DNA of 64,000 bases from Shewanella sp. MR-4 (GTDB lineage Bacteria > Pseudomonadota > Gammaproteobacteria > Enterobacterales > Shewanellaceae): assembly GCF_000014685.1 (NCBI RefSeq), contig NC_008321.1:4523001-4587000 (forward strand), in the 5' to 3' direction. This document shows, piece by piece, positions 17,190-26,896 of this stretch. Made by a program: the position numbers and the translations under genes. The notes under the pieces were generated by a model. That model was not told where the DNA came from and did not search any database. It was given only the letters and a program-made list of their open reading frames with translations. The first letter of the stretch is position 1, and each line of letters starts with the position of its first letter.

Positions 17190-19127
17190 ATGAAAAGGAT
17201 TTTACCTTTGTTACTCCTGTGGCTAAGTCTGCCACTGCTTGCTCAAACGGTACCACAGCTTCCGGTCGAGGCTTTTGCCAGTATTCCCGATGTCAGCTCA
17301 GTCCAACTGTCGCCCGATGGCAAAAAAATTGCCTCTATCGTTCGGGTCGATCAGCCCAAACTTAAGGGCACTGTGGTCAGTATTCTCGATTTAGAAACGG
17401 GCAACAAAGACTACGCGATTCACACCGATAACCAGAAGTTTGTCCTACTGTCATTACAGTGGGCAAATGACACTACTTTGCTGATCAGCGCTAAGTTTCC
17501 GGCAAACCGCTACGGTACACCGACCACAGAAACTCGCTTGGTGAAGTACGATTTAACTACACGAAAAACCACGAGCGTACTCGCCCGTAGCGTCATCGAC
17601 CGACTCAGTTGGATCCCCCAACATCAGGGACAGATTATCGATATGATGCCGGATGACCCCGATAATATTTTGCTCTCCCTCGATGGTATGGGCGAAGAAG
17701 TAGGTGAAGACAGCGTGCTGAGAGTCAATCTCTCTCAAGGAAAATCCGCATTTATTCAAAACTCTAAACGTAAAATCATCGGCTGGATTACCGACAGACA
17801 GCACAAGGTCCGTATCTCCATCTATAACGATGACACTGAATATAGGATCTACGAGCAACCAGAACAAAAGGCAGAGCCACGCTTACTCTGGACCTTTAAA
17901 GCCTTCTCCGACGAGAGCGTCTGGCCACTGGGCTTTGATGCCGACCCCAACATCTTATTCGTACGCGCCTACCACCAAGGCTTTGAAGCTATCTTCAAGG
18001 TGAATTTAACCGCTCCTAAGCTCACGAAGGAGCTGGTGTACGCCAACGAAGATACCGATGTTGAAGGCAATCTCATCTATTCAGAACTCAAGAAAAAAGT
18101 CATTGGGATCAGTGAAGGCGACGGCGAAGAATATACCTTCTGGGATCCTGAATATGCGGGTCTGCAAAATGGGTTGAAAGCGGTATTGCCCAATGCCCAT
18201 AACTACATCACCCAATTTAGCGCGGATGAACGCCGCTATATCGTCTACTCCACCAGTTCGACTCAACCTGGCACCTATTACTTCGGCGATAGGGATGAAA
18301 AGGCGCTGTTTCCGATTGCCGATAGATATAGCCAGCTAAGCAGCGAGCAACTCGCCGACACTCAATATCTGAGCTACGAAGCGCGGGATAAACTCAAAAT
18401 CGATGCTTACCTGACAGTGCCAAAGGGCCTCGAAGCCAAGCAACTCCCCACCATTATCTTCCCCCACGGCGGGCCGATTAGTTACGACAGTAACGATTTC
18501 GATTATTGGTCGCAGTTTTTCGCTAACCGTGGCTACGCGGTGTTTCGAATGAACTTTAGGGGCTCGGCGGGCTACGGCTATGAGTTTATGAAGGCCGGCC
18601 TCAAAAGCTGGGGACTCGAAATGCAAAACGATGTGGAAGATGGTACACGTTACTTAATCAATCAAGGGATTAGCGATCCACAGCGTATCTGTATCGTCGG
18701 CGCGAGTTATGGTGGTTATGCCGCCTTAATGGGCGCGGCGATGACACCTGATCTGTACCGCTGCGCGGTCAGTGTGGCAGGCGTAACAGACGTGGCTTAC
18801 CTGGTAAAATCCAGTCGCCGTTTCACCAATTATGAAGTTGTTAAAGAACAAATTGGCGATGATTTTAGCGCCCTCTATGAACGCTCACCCGTTAGTAAGG
18901 CCGATAAGATTACTATCCCGGTATTACTACTGCATGGCAATAAGGATCGAGTGGTTAAGGTGCAACATAGTCGCGAAATGTTCGATGAACTGAAATCACG
19001 TAAGAAAAACGTCGAATATATTGAGCTCGAAAATGGCGACCATTACTTAAGTAACAATGACCATAGGCTAACCACCTTTAAAGCGCTCGATAAGTTTTTA
19101 GCCGACAATCTTAAAACCCAGCTGTAG
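17190..19127 (+). CDS. S9 family peptidase (prolyl oligopeptidase/acylaminoacyl peptidase type), secreted
   Basis: 645 aa. Signal peptide about 1-19 (LPLLLLWLSLPLLAQT). An N-terminal beta-propeller (about 25-390) is followed by an alpha/beta hydrolase domain (about 400-645) with Ser506 (GASYGG), Asp586 (HGNKDRVV) and His618 (NGDHYLS), a complete catalytic triad. The oxyanion block FPHGGP is also present. It would cut short peptides in the periplasm or outside the cell. It appears to be a single-gene unit with a strong terminator shared with nfuA. Confidence 0.92.
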   Translation: MKRILPLLLLWLSLPLLAQTVPQLPVEAFASIPDVSSVQLSPDGKKIASIVRVDQPKLKGTVVSILDLETGNKDYAIHTDNQKFVLLSLQWANDTTLLISAKFPANRYGTPTTETRLVKYDLTTRKTTSVLARSVIDRLSWIPQHQGQIIDMMPDDPDNILLSLDGMGEEVGEDSVLRVNLSQGKSAFIQNSKRKIIGWITDRQHKVRISIYNDDTEYRIYEQPEQKAEPRLLWTFKAFSDESVWPLGFDADPNILFVRAYHQGFEAIFKVNLTAPKLTKELVYANEDTDVEGNLIYSELKKKVIGISEGDGEEYTFWDPEYAGLQNGLKAVLPNAHNYITQFSADERRYIVYSTSSTQPGTYYFGDRDEKALFPIADRYSQLSSEQLADTQYLSYEARDKLKIDAYLTVPKGLEAKQLPTIIFPHGGPISYDSNDFDYWSQFFANRGYAVFRMNFRGSAGYGYEFMKAGLKSWGLEMQNDVEDGTRYLINQGISDPQRICIVGASYGGYAALMGAAMTPDLYRCAVSVAGVTDVAYLVKSSRRFTNYEVVKEQIGDDFSALYERSPVSKADKITIPVLLLHGNKDRVVKVQHSREMFDELKSRKKNVEYIELENGDHYLSNNDHRLTTFKALDKFLADNLKTQL

Positions 19128-19141
19128 CTACAAAACGCCAT

Positions 19142-19172
19142 AAAAAAACGCGACTCACAGGTCGCGTTTTTT
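19142..19172. terminator. Bidirectional terminator between the S9 peptidase gene and nfuA
   Basis: ACGCGAC-TCACAG-GTCGCGT stem flanked by an A run and a T run, so it works for both converging genes. Confidence 0.88.
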
Positions 19173-19190
19173 ATTCAGTTCAACACCAGC

Positions 19191-19769
19191 TTAAGCGTAA
19201 GAATGCGCGCCGTGTTGGTGATCGGTCACATCGCTCACACCAGAGAGTTCACCTGGGAACATATCGAGTAGTTGCTTCTCGATACCATCTTTTAGGGTGA
19301 TATCAACTTGCGAACAACCGTTACATCCACCGCCAAACTGCAGTACTGCTACGCCTTCTTGGGTGATTTCAACCAACATGATGTTACCACCATGGCTTGC
19401 CAGTTGTGGGTTGATTTCAGATTGGATCACATACTCAACACGCTCGGCTAAAGGCGCATCTGAAGCCACTTTACGCATTTTAGCGTTAGGGGCTTTAAGG
19501 GTTAATTGCGAACCTAATTGATCGGTTACGAAGTCGATTGAGGCTTCTTCTAAGAAAGGCGCACTCTTCTCATCAACCATAGCGCTAAAGCCATTGAATT
19601 CTAATTCAATATCATCGCTTTCAACGGCGTCAGGCGGGCAGTAAGACACGCCACACTCGGCTTGTGCGGTACCTGGACTGATCACAAATACGCGAATATG
19701 AGTGCCTTCAGGTTGATCGGCTAACAACTTTACAAAATGGGCCTGAGCCGCATCGGAAATAGTAATCAT
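19191..19769 (-). CDS. nfuA: Fe-S biogenesis protein NfuA
   Basis: 192 aa from ATG 19769 (GGAGCTG upstream). A degenerate A-type domain (about 1-95) that lacks the usual three cysteines is followed by a Nfu domain with the cluster-binding pair C149 and C152 (GGGCNGCSQVD). The family carries a 4Fe-4S cluster between subunits and delivers it to client enzymes, especially under iron or oxidative stress. The grouping with comF (gntX-like) and bioH matches the E. coli bioH-gntX-nfuA locus. Confidence 0.96.
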   Translation of the reverse strand: MITISDAAQAHFVKLLADQPEGTHIRVFVISPGTAQAECGVSYCPPDAVESDDIELEFNGFSAMVDEKSAPFLEEASIDFVTDQLGSQLTLKAPNAKMRKVASDAPLAERVEYVIQSEINPQLASHGGNIMLVEITQEGVAVLQFGGGCNGCSQVDITLKDGIEKQLLDMFPGELSGVSDVTDHQHGAHSYA

Positions 19770-19936
19770 GGAAACCAGCTCCGTCAGGGGATACCTGAGT
19801 GTTTTAGTAAGAATTAGGCGTATGATACTCCTACTCACACGCGCTTTGTAGTCCCTAGGGTAGCAAGTTCTGGAATTTTGCAAAATCCATCACGCTTTCA
19901 ATGCAACAACTTAACCTGTAGATCACTAACGGATAG

Positions 19937-20743
19937 CTAACGCGGAATGTCGTTTTCACCCGCAATATCATCCAACAACCCCGGTGCTTCGGCTCTGGCG
20001 AGACACCATATTTGCACTTGTATATATCGCGCCTCGAACAAGCGGGCAATTTCTGCCACTGTGGTCCCCGTGGTGACCACATCGTCCACCAGCGCAATCC
20101 GTTGATAGGCAAAATCGGCATTTAACTCGAAAGCATCCTGTAGATTTCGCCGGCGCTGTGCGCCATTGAGTCCGGCTTGTGGGCGCGTATCCTGCCGCCG
20201 AATTAATCCGTCACTGACCAGTGGCAGCGAGAGCTGCTTCGATAATTCATGGGCAATTAACCATGCTTGATTAAATCCACGTTGGCGCAGCCGATTGGGA
20301 TGTAAAGGGACTGGCACTATGGCCTGCGGTAGAGTGATTAAGTCTTGCTGTTCGAGCTGACCAATGCGCGCTACTAAGGCTTGGCACAATATGGGTAGAG
20401 CGGCGAGTTGCCCCTGATATTTAATGGCCGCTATCCAAGGGCCAAAGCCTTGATGATAGCTGCAAGGTGCGATGACTTTTCGCGGTTGATGCCTTAGGCA
20501 CTCACCGCAATATTCGAGTTCAAGCGGCATGGATTTTCCACAACCTAAACAAATTGGGCTGTGATATAAGCCCGTTTGCAGGCATATCTGGCAAAATCCG
20601 GCTTCCTTTGCATTGAGGGATTGGTGGCACAGTAAGCAGCGGTTAGGTAAACTGCCCGCCAAGTAACGCTGCCCCAAATGCGAAACTATGCGTAACAGCT
20701 TCGCCCCCTGTTGCGACCAAGTCCATTTGCTATCGCCCGACAT
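19937..20743 (-). CDS. ComF family protein (GntX-like phosphoribosyltransferase fold)
   Basis: 268 aa. The N-terminal part has several CxxC pairs (CLLCHQ, CQIC, CLGCGK, CGEC), probably zinc-binding. The C-terminal half is a PRTase-like domain with the PRPP loop IALVDDVVTTGTTV and the VPVPLHPNRLRQRGFNQA block. ComF proteins are needed for DNA uptake in naturally competent bacteria; the enterobacterial homologue GntX has been linked to use of extracellular DNA. It diverges from bioH by 25 bp and lies 167 bp upstream of nfuA. Confidence 0.9.
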   Translation of the reverse strand: MSGDSKWTWSQQGAKLLRIVSHLGQRYLAGSLPNRCLLCHQSLNAKEAGFCQICLQTGLYHSPICLGCGKSMPLELEYCGECLRHQPRKVIAPCSYHQGFGPWIAAIKYQGQLAALPILCQALVARIGQLEQQDLITLPQAIVPVPLHPNRLRQRGFNQAWLIAHELSKQLSLPLVSDGLIRRQDTRPQAGLNGAQRRRNLQDAFELNADFAYQRIALVDDVVTTGTTVAEIARLFEARYIQVQIWCLARAEAPGLLDDIAGENDIPR

Positions 20744-20768
20744 ACAACTTCCTATTAGAGGTATTTTA

Positions 20769-21563
20769 GTGAACTCTGCGACGCCAGCCCATCATACCCA
20801 ACTGCATATCGACATCCGAGGCCAAGGGCCGGATCTGGTCATGCTCCACGGTTGGGGCGTTAATAGCGCCGTCTTCACGCCGCTCCATGAGCAGCTTTCT
20901 GAGTATAGAGTCCACTATGTCGATCTGCCGGGCTTTGGCTTAAGTCAGCCAATAACAGGTGGTTTATACACTTGGGTGGATGCGCTAATTCACGCCTTAC
21001 CCGCCAATGCGATTTGGGCCGGCTGGTCACTGGGTGGCTTAGTGGCAACTCAAGCTGCCATAAGCTATCCATCCCATGTCAGAGGATTAATGACCATCGC
21101 CTCCTCGCCCTGTTTTATGGCAAGGGAGGAAGAAGCATGGCCCGGTATTCCACCGCAGGTGCTCAGCATGTTTGGCGAGCAGCTTGGGCAAAATTTACCA
21201 AAAACAATTGAGCGCTTTTTAGCGATTCAGGCCATGGGCAGCGAAACCGCTAAAGACGATATCAAGCAGCTGCGGGATTTAGTGCTAGCGCGCCCGCTAC
21301 CCGATGCTGCGGCCTTAACTCAAGGTTTGGATATGTTGAACCAAATCGATCTTAGGCCGTATCTCTCGGCGATACAGCAACCTTGGCTGCGGATCTGGGG
21401 CCGACTCGATGGACTCGTGCCCAAACGCGTTCAACCTCAAATGCCCACCGCCAGTCACATCACTGATGTCATGCTTGCCAAGGCATCCCACGCACCGTTT
21501 GTGTCCCACAGGGAAGAATTCTTGCAGGCAATCACACCTTGGCTGGCGCAATTCAAGGACTAG
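20769..21563 (+). CDS. bioH: Pimeloyl-ACP methyl ester carboxylesterase BioH
   Basis: 264 aa from the GTG at 20769, with AGAGGT six bases upstream; a longer reading frame to 20688 would run into comF. Alpha/beta hydrolase with Ser87 (GWSLGG), Asp214 (WGRLDGLVP) and His241 (KASHAPFVS). BioH removes the methyl group from pimeloyl-ACP methyl ester, which ends the fatty-acid-like phase of biotin synthesis. It stands apart from other bio genes, as in E. coli. Confidence 0.92.
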   Translation: MNSATPAHHTQLHIDIRGQGPDLVMLHGWGVNSAVFTPLHEQLSEYRVHYVDLPGFGLSQPITGGLYTWVDALIHALPANAIWAGWSLGGLVATQAAISYPSHVRGLMTIASSPCFMAREEEAWPGIPPQVLSMFGEQLGQNLPKTIERFLAIQAMGSETAKDDIKQLRDLVLARPLPDAAALTQGLDMLNQIDLRPYLSAIQQPWLRIWGRLDGLVPKRVQPQMPTASHITDVMLAKASHAPFVSHREEFLQAITPWLAQFKD

Positions 21564-21624
21564 TGCTTTATCTTTGTGCAATAAGTGGCTAGTATTTAAC
21601 CATTAAGGCCACAAGGAATTTTTC

Positions 21625-22179
21625 ATGCTGCTTGTCAGTAATTACCCCCAAGTTCCGATAGCGACGACCAATGTCGCGACGGACTCGGCTCGGGTCGACA
21701 ATCAGCTCAAGCCCGTTGTTATTCCGCCACAGGCCGCGACTAAGGGCCATGAAGAACGTGCCTTTAATCCGCAAAATGAGCGTACCGCAGATCAAACTCA
21801 GCAACAGGCACGTTTGCTCGAGCAAAATCAGCAACAAGTTCAAGACAAACAGCAACAGCAGCAGTCTTCACAGCAGCAGAGCCAGCAACAGCAAGAAAAG
21901 CAAGCGCCCATAGTTGCTGCCGATCGTGCGCTCCCTAAAACCCTTAAAGTGCCAGTGCGCGGCCCAGCGGCGCTGCAGCGTAAAGATATTCGGTTAAAAG
22001 TCGGCCAAAATACTCCCCGCCCCGCCAATACTACAGCGAAAACCACGACTGCGGCGGCGCGTCAGCCGATGCAAGGGGAATCCCCTCAGTTTTATCAACA
22101 GGTTGGCCAGCGTATTGGGCAATATTATGCGCAGCAAACTCAGCCCGAAGCCGAACCTGCTATGTCGGCTTGGATTTAA
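21625..22179 (+). CDS. Glutamine-rich hypothetical protein
   Basis: 184 aa, family not recognised. No signal peptide or membrane segment. Residues about 57-92 are dominated by Gln (runs of QQQ, QQQQQ, QQQQ) with Asp, Glu and Ser, a likely disordered or coiled stretch. A basic, Pro- and Ala-rich part and a short conserved-looking end (SPQFYQQVGQRIGQYYAQQ) follow. GGAATTTTTC lies before the ATG. It is in line with bioH 61 bp downstream, so the two may share a transcript. A perfect bidirectional terminator follows the stop codon. Confidence 0.7.
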   Translation: MLLVSNYPQVPIATTNVATDSARVDNQLKPVVIPPQAATKGHEERAFNPQNERTADQTQQQARLLEQNQQQVQDKQQQQQSSQQQSQQQQEKQAPIVAADRALPKTLKVPVRGPAALQRKDIRLKVGQNTPRPANTTAKTTTAAARQPMQGESPQFYQQVGQRIGQYYAQQTQPEAEPAMSAWI

Positions 22180-22210
22180 AATCTGCTGGTTTAAAGATAA
22201 GTTTCAAAAT

Positions 22211-22238
22211 AAAAATGCCGCTAATCAGCGGCATTTTT
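22211..22238. terminator. Bidirectional terminator
   Basis: AAAAATGCCGCT-AATC-AGCGGCATTTTT, a perfect 12-bp stem serving the Gln-rich gene (+) and the sulfatase gene (-). Confidence 0.92.
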
Positions 22239-22245
22239 CATTCGG

Positions 22246-24210
22246 TTATTTACCCGAGCGATACAGCTCTTGCTGGTAGGCTAGGCTGCCCCACAGTGCC
22301 CAACCTAAGGCCTTTTTCTCCAACGCCTGCGCCGCAGGGGCATAAGGCGTTAAGTGCTCGGTCTTTTCATCGTACTGGAAGCCCTGCGCCGCTTTCTCTG
22401 GCTGCAGGATAACCACATCTTTACCTTCCATCAGGGCAAAGTTTTTATCGTATTGCATTAGCGCACGACCCGGCCAATCCTCGCTGACCTGAGTTAAGTC
22501 ACGACCTAACATAGGGTAAGAGTCTGAAATACCAATCAAAGATAACAGGGTTGGTGGCAAGTCGATTTGGCTCACGATACGGTGGTCGCGTTTTGGCGCA
22601 ACATTATCCCCAAGGATCAACCCCGGAATACGAAAACGCGGTACAGGCACAAGATCGGCGCCACCGACACGACTGTCGTGATCGGCTACCACGATGAAGA
22701 TAGTATCCTTCCAGTAGTCTGCATTTTTCGCCAACTTAAAGAACTCACCAATCGCATAATCGGCATATTTTGCCGCGTTATTACGGGTTTGCTTTGGCTG
22801 TTCATACAGCTCAATACGACCGTCGGGGAATTCGAATGGGTCGTGGTTACTCGAGCTAAACACCAAGCTAAAGAATGGCTTACCTTCACTGTGAAGACGC
22901 TCAAACTCACTATTCGCCTTACGCATTAAATCTTCATCGGAAGCGCCCCAAGAGCCTACAAAAGCAGGCGACTGATAGTCCTTCTGATCGATAATGTCGC
23001 TAAATCCATTGCCGAGGAAGAAACTGCGCATATTGTCGAAGTGGCTCTCACCACCATAGATAAATTGGGTGGTATAGCCGTGGTTTTTCAGCAATTCGGC
23101 GAGGGTGAAAAAGCCCGTCTGGCTCTTACCGAGTTTCACCACGGCGCGGGCCGGCGTTGGGGTAAACCCTGTGGTGACCGCCTCAATCCCGCGCACTGAA
23201 CGTGTGCCTGTGGCGTAAAGATTATCGAAATACCAGCCTTCCTGTGAGAGCGCATCAATATTCGGGGTTAGGGGCATGCCGCCTAAACTCCCGACAAAAC
23301 GGGCGCCTAAGCTTTCCTGCAGCAGGATCACTAGGTTTTTAGGTTTACCGCTGTAACTGGCTTGGTTAAAGCTCAATGAGGGAACTTCGTTCGAGGTAAA
23401 GGCTGTCTCTGGGCGACCACTCTCTTGTCTGATGGTCTTGATGATCTCATCTTTGTCTAACGAGCCATACACTTTAGAGGCATCTTCTTCGCTACCCATT
23501 TGCTTAATCGCAAACACCAACGAATAAGCAGAGTTAATCACTAGGGAGTTAACCAAGGGATCGTCGGCAAATGCCACCATTGCTGGGTTGATAGGTCTAT
23601 GGCCTAAGGTTGAGCGCGCGCCCAATAGGGTCACGACGATCACCATGACAGCTAACACAGGACGCCAATACCAACGTGGAAAACGTAAATTTTTAGACAA
23701 CTTACCGCTGAGTTTCCAACCGCCCCACAGGGTGACTATGCTAAGCAGCACCGAAAAAATCAGCTCAAGCTTACGTCCCGCCCACAGCATAGAAAGCACT
23801 TCTTTAGGATAAATCAAATACTCTACATACAAGCGGTTCGGGCGAATGCCGTATTCCTCAATAAAGGCTGGCGTTGATACCTCAAGAAACACAATGGCCC
23901 ACAGACCTAAGGTTAGCCATAGGCGCAGCACCCATTGCCAAACTCGACCAAGCAGATGATCGCCCGAAAACAACGCCGTACCTAAAGCGGCGACGCCCCA
24001 TAACCAACACAGGGTTGCGATATCGACACGAATACCTTGTAGTAGCAGATGCGACCAACCGTCAACAGCGGCCACACGTTCGCCCTGCCACAGACCTAAG
24101 CCGATACGGCTTGCCGTAGCAATAGCGAGTACTAACAGACTGAAAACAAGAATGACGCGAAATGGCCCATGGGCGGACTGGCGTCCACGAGCGGATGAAC
24201 CTGACTGCAT
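22246..24210 (-). CDS. LTA synthase family sulfatase (phosphoglycerol transferase-like)
   Basis: 654 aa from ATG 24210, which has GGGGTT five bases upstream; a TTG four codons earlier is less likely. Five N-terminal membrane helices (to about residue 205) are followed by a large extracytoplasmic sulfatase-fold domain. Metal and nucleophile residues are seen in LLQESLGARF and in TGTRSVRG (catalytic Thr), with VVADHDSRVG further on. Gram-positive relatives polymerise lipoteichoic acid. In Gram-negative bacteria this fold includes enzymes adding phosphoglycerol or phosphoethanolamine to envelope glycans, so the acceptor here is open. A hairpin with a T run lies in its leader. Confidence 0.87.
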   Translation of the reverse strand: MQSGSSARGRQSAHGPFRVILVFSLLVLAIATASRIGLGLWQGERVAAVDGWSHLLLQGIRVDIATLCWLWGVAALGTALFSGDHLLGRVWQWVLRLWLTLGLWAIVFLEVSTPAFIEEYGIRPNRLYVEYLIYPKEVLSMLWAGRKLELIFSVLLSIVTLWGGWKLSGKLSKNLRFPRWYWRPVLAVMVIVVTLLGARSTLGHRPINPAMVAFADDPLVNSLVINSAYSLVFAIKQMGSEEDASKVYGSLDKDEIIKTIRQESGRPETAFTSNEVPSLSFNQASYSGKPKNLVILLQESLGARFVGSLGGMPLTPNIDALSQEGWYFDNLYATGTRSVRGIEAVTTGFTPTPARAVVKLGKSQTGFFTLAELLKNHGYTTQFIYGGESHFDNMRSFFLGNGFSDIIDQKDYQSPAFVGSWGASDEDLMRKANSEFERLHSEGKPFFSLVFSSSNHDPFEFPDGRIELYEQPKQTRNNAAKYADYAIGEFFKLAKNADYWKDTIFIVVADHDSRVGGADLVPVPRFRIPGLILGDNVAPKRDHRIVSQIDLPPTLLSLIGISDSYPMLGRDLTQVSEDWPGRALMQYDKNFALMEGKDVVILQPEKAAQGFQYDEKTEHLTPYAPAAQALEKKALGWALWGSLAYQQELYRSGK

Positions 24211-24263
24211 GTATAACCCCAAAACATTAAACTTCCACTCAGCTTTGGAGTGTCAATTTGAAA

Positions 24264-24301
24264 AAAATCGGTGAAAAAGTTGTGGTATGACAACCGATTT
24301 T
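24264..24301 (-). promoter_or_regulatory. Terminator-like hairpin in the leader of the sulfatase gene
   Basis: On the minus strand AAAATCGGT ... ACCGATTTT is followed by a T run (seven T in a row including the stem end). It lies 54 bp before the start codon, with a TAATAT -10-like box about 30 bp further upstream. It could be an attenuator or the end of a short transcript. Confidence 0.4.
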
Positions 24302-24377
24302 GCTTAACGTTGCATTAAATGCCGACTTTATATTACCTAGGACAGCATATATGCAACAATTTTGTGGCTAACAAGTA

Positions 24378-24417
24378 AAAAATGTCGACTCGAACACAGG
24401 TGTGTATCCGAGTCGAC
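24378..24417 (-). terminator. Terminator of tex
   Basis: Nine-bp stem GTCGACTCG/CGAGTCGAC with an inner ACAC/GTGT pairing, followed on the minus strand by six T residues, just after the tex stop codon. Confidence 0.85.
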
Positions 24418-24427
24418 CTGAGTCAGA

Positions 24428-26767
24428 TTACTTTTTCAGCTTTGCGAAAGCGTCGGCAAAGGCATTGCCCATGGCCGCATTGACAGGTGCCGCTTTTGGC
24501 GCAGGACGCGAAGACTTATGCTGGGCATTGCCCTTATGAGCCTGTGGCTTACCTTGAGATGGGCTGCGTGTTTGAGCCTTGCTCTGATCGATAGCCTCAT
24601 CCAGACGCATACTCAAACCGATACGACGACGCTCGACATCGACCTCCATCACCTTCACTTTCACTACATCACCCGCTTTCACCACTGTATGGGGATCGGT
24701 AATAAATTTGTCGGTTAATGACGAGATATGCACTAAACCATCTTGATGCACACCGATATCCACAAAGGCACCAAAGTTAGTCACGTTGGTGACAACGCCT
24801 TCGAGGATCATCTCTGGTTTCAGATCCTTAAGCTCCTCCACCCCATCCTTAAATTTGGCGGTTTTAAACTCACCACGGGGGTCACGACCCGGTTTATCCA
24901 GCTCGCTGAGGATGTCGGTCACTGTCGGTAAACCAAACTCAGGGGTCGTAAACTCCTGCGGCTTGATATTGCGTAGCAGCTCAGAATTACCGATAAGGCT
25001 CGCCAACTCCACTTGCTTAGTCTTAGCAATGGTTTCGACTAGCGCATAGGCTTCGGGGTGAACCGCCGACATATCCAAGGGATTGTCGCCATCACGGATC
25101 CGCAAAAAGCCTGCAGCTTGTTCAAAGGCTTTAGGGCCTAAGCGTGGCACTTTCAGCAGCTCTTTACGGTTTTTGAAGGCACCATTGGCATCGCGGTAGT
25201 CAACCAGGTTTTTCGCTAAGGTTTTGTTTAACCCCGCCACCTGCGACAGCAAAGGCACTGACGCCATGTTTAAATCCACGCCCACACCGTTTACGCAGTC
25301 TTCGACCACGGCTTCGAGCGAGCTAGACAACTGGCTTTGGCTTACATCGTGCTGGTATTGACCCACACCGATGGATTTAGGCTCAATCTTCACCAGTTCC
25401 GCTAAGGGATCCTGTAAACGGCGTGCAATCGAAACGGCGCCACGAATAGACACGTCCAGCTCAGGGAACTCCAGCGCAGCGAGTTCTGAGGCGGAATACA
25501 CGGAAGCACCAGCCTCACTCACCATCACCTTGGTTAGTTGCGGTTGGCTATCCTTAAGGCTGGCAATCAACTCACCCGCTAACTTGTCAGTTTCGCGTGA
25601 TGCAGTGCCGTTACCAATCGCGATTAATTCCACCTTATGCATTTGCGCTAAGTTGGCTAAGGTACGAATCGACTTGTCCCACAAATTCTGCGGCGCATGG
25701 GGGAAGATAGTCGTATGTGCGACCAGCTTACCCGTGTTATCCACCACGGCCACTTTAACGCCCGTGCGTAGCCCCGGGTCTAGACCCATAGTCGCCTTGG
25801 CGCCCGCTGGTGCGGCCATAAGTAAGTCGCCTAAGTTGCGGGCAAACACTTTAATGGCTTCTGCTTCGGCGCGCTCACGCATTTGCGAGATAAACTCGGT
25901 TTCCATCTGCAGGGCAATTTTAATCCGCCATGTGGCGGTCACAACGGTCTTAAGCCATTGATCGACTGTGCTCTCGCCAAGTTTTAAGCCTAAGTGCTCG
26001 CTAATGATCACTTCACAGTAACTGCCCTGACCCGCTTCTGCAGCAGGATCGGCATTCATGGATAGAGATAGGAAGCCCTCATTGCGGCCACGCAACATCG
26101 CCAAGGCGCGATGTGACGGCACTTTCGCCAGAGGTTCGTTGTGCTCGAAATAGTCGCGAAACTTAGCGCCTTCCTTCTCTTTGCCGGCGATAACGCGGCT
26201 CTCTAACACACTGTTTTGGCTTAAGTGCTCACGGACTTTACGCAGTAATTCCGCATCTTCGGCGTAACGCTCCATGAGAATATAACGAGCGCCTTCCAGC
26301 ACGGCTTTGGTATCGGCAAAGCCCGCTTCGAGATTCAGATAACCCGCAGCCAATGCCTCGATATCGGCATTGCGATCGGCAAGCACAGCTTCAACAAGCG
26401 GCTCTAATCCCGCTTCAATCGCAATTTGGCCCTTAGTACGGCGTTTAGGCTTGAAGGGAAGGTACAGATCTTCGAGACGGGTTTTGCTGTCCGCGCCTTC
26501 AATTTCCCTTTGCAATTCAGGCGTTAACTTACCCTGGGTTTGAATGCTGGATAAAATGACCTGACGTCTGTCATTCAGCTCGCGTAAATAACCTAAACGA
26601 GTGTGCAGCGTACGTAACTGGGTGTCATCTAAGCCCCCAGTCGCTTCTTTACGGTAACGGGCAACGAAGGGAACGGTAGCACCATTGTCGAGCAAATCTA
26701 TGGTGGCAGTGACTTGATGCTCCTGAACATTCAGTTCCTGAGCAATAATTTGGGCAATAGTCTGCAT
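24428..26767 (-). CDS. tex: Transcription accessory protein Tex (S1 RNA-binding)
   Basis: 779 aa from ATG 26767, chosen because MQTIAQIIAQELN matches the usual family N-terminus. Order: helical N-terminal region with GATVPFVARYRKEATGGLDD, YqgF-like RNase H fold near residue 330 (LGLDPGLRTG-type block), helix-hairpin-helix repeats (about 500-560; NLVDYRDANGAFKNRKELL), and an S1 domain (about 650-720; LEGVVTNVTNFGAFVDIGV). The last 50 residues are Lys, Ala and Pro rich. Tex proteins bind nucleic acid and affect transcription and stress survival. It lies downstream of greB on the same strand, 129 bp away, a common gammaproteobacterial arrangement. Confidence 0.95.
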   Translation of the reverse strand: MQTIAQIIAQELNVQEHQVTATIDLLDNGATVPFVARYRKEATGGLDDTQLRTLHTRLGYLRELNDRRQVILSSIQTQGKLTPELQREIEGADSKTRLEDLYLPFKPKRRTKGQIAIEAGLEPLVEAVLADRNADIEALAAGYLNLEAGFADTKAVLEGARYILMERYAEDAELLRKVREHLSQNSVLESRVIAGKEKEGAKFRDYFEHNEPLAKVPSHRALAMLRGRNEGFLSLSMNADPAAEAGQGSYCEVIISEHLGLKLGESTVDQWLKTVVTATWRIKIALQMETEFISQMRERAEAEAIKVFARNLGDLLMAAPAGAKATMGLDPGLRTGVKVAVVDNTGKLVAHTTIFPHAPQNLWDKSIRTLANLAQMHKVELIAIGNGTASRETDKLAGELIASLKDSQPQLTKVMVSEAGASVYSASELAALEFPELDVSIRGAVSIARRLQDPLAELVKIEPKSIGVGQYQHDVSQSQLSSSLEAVVEDCVNGVGVDLNMASVPLLSQVAGLNKTLAKNLVDYRDANGAFKNRKELLKVPRLGPKAFEQAAGFLRIRDGDNPLDMSAVHPEAYALVETIAKTKQVELASLIGNSELLRNIKPQEFTTPEFGLPTVTDILSELDKPGRDPRGEFKTAKFKDGVEELKDLKPEMILEGVVTNVTNFGAFVDIGVHQDGLVHISSLTDKFITDPHTVVKAGDVVKVKVMEVDVERRRIGLSMRLDEAIDQSKAQTRSPSQGKPQAHKGNAQHKSSRPAPKAAPVNAAMGNAFADAFAKLKK

Positions 26768-26896
26768 AAATAAAGTATCGTGCCTAACGGTTTGATTGAT
26801 CCTAATTGCGCCCAAGATACCACAGGCGCAGTCGTTATTTCATATGATGCTCTCGATTTCAGCATGAAAATCGACGAGAGTTTGATCTACTAAAGG

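Noticed and set aside
21840..22046. Cys-rich frame antisense to the Gln-rich gene
   Set aside because: It is the antisense of CAG/CAA repeats, a typical artefact.
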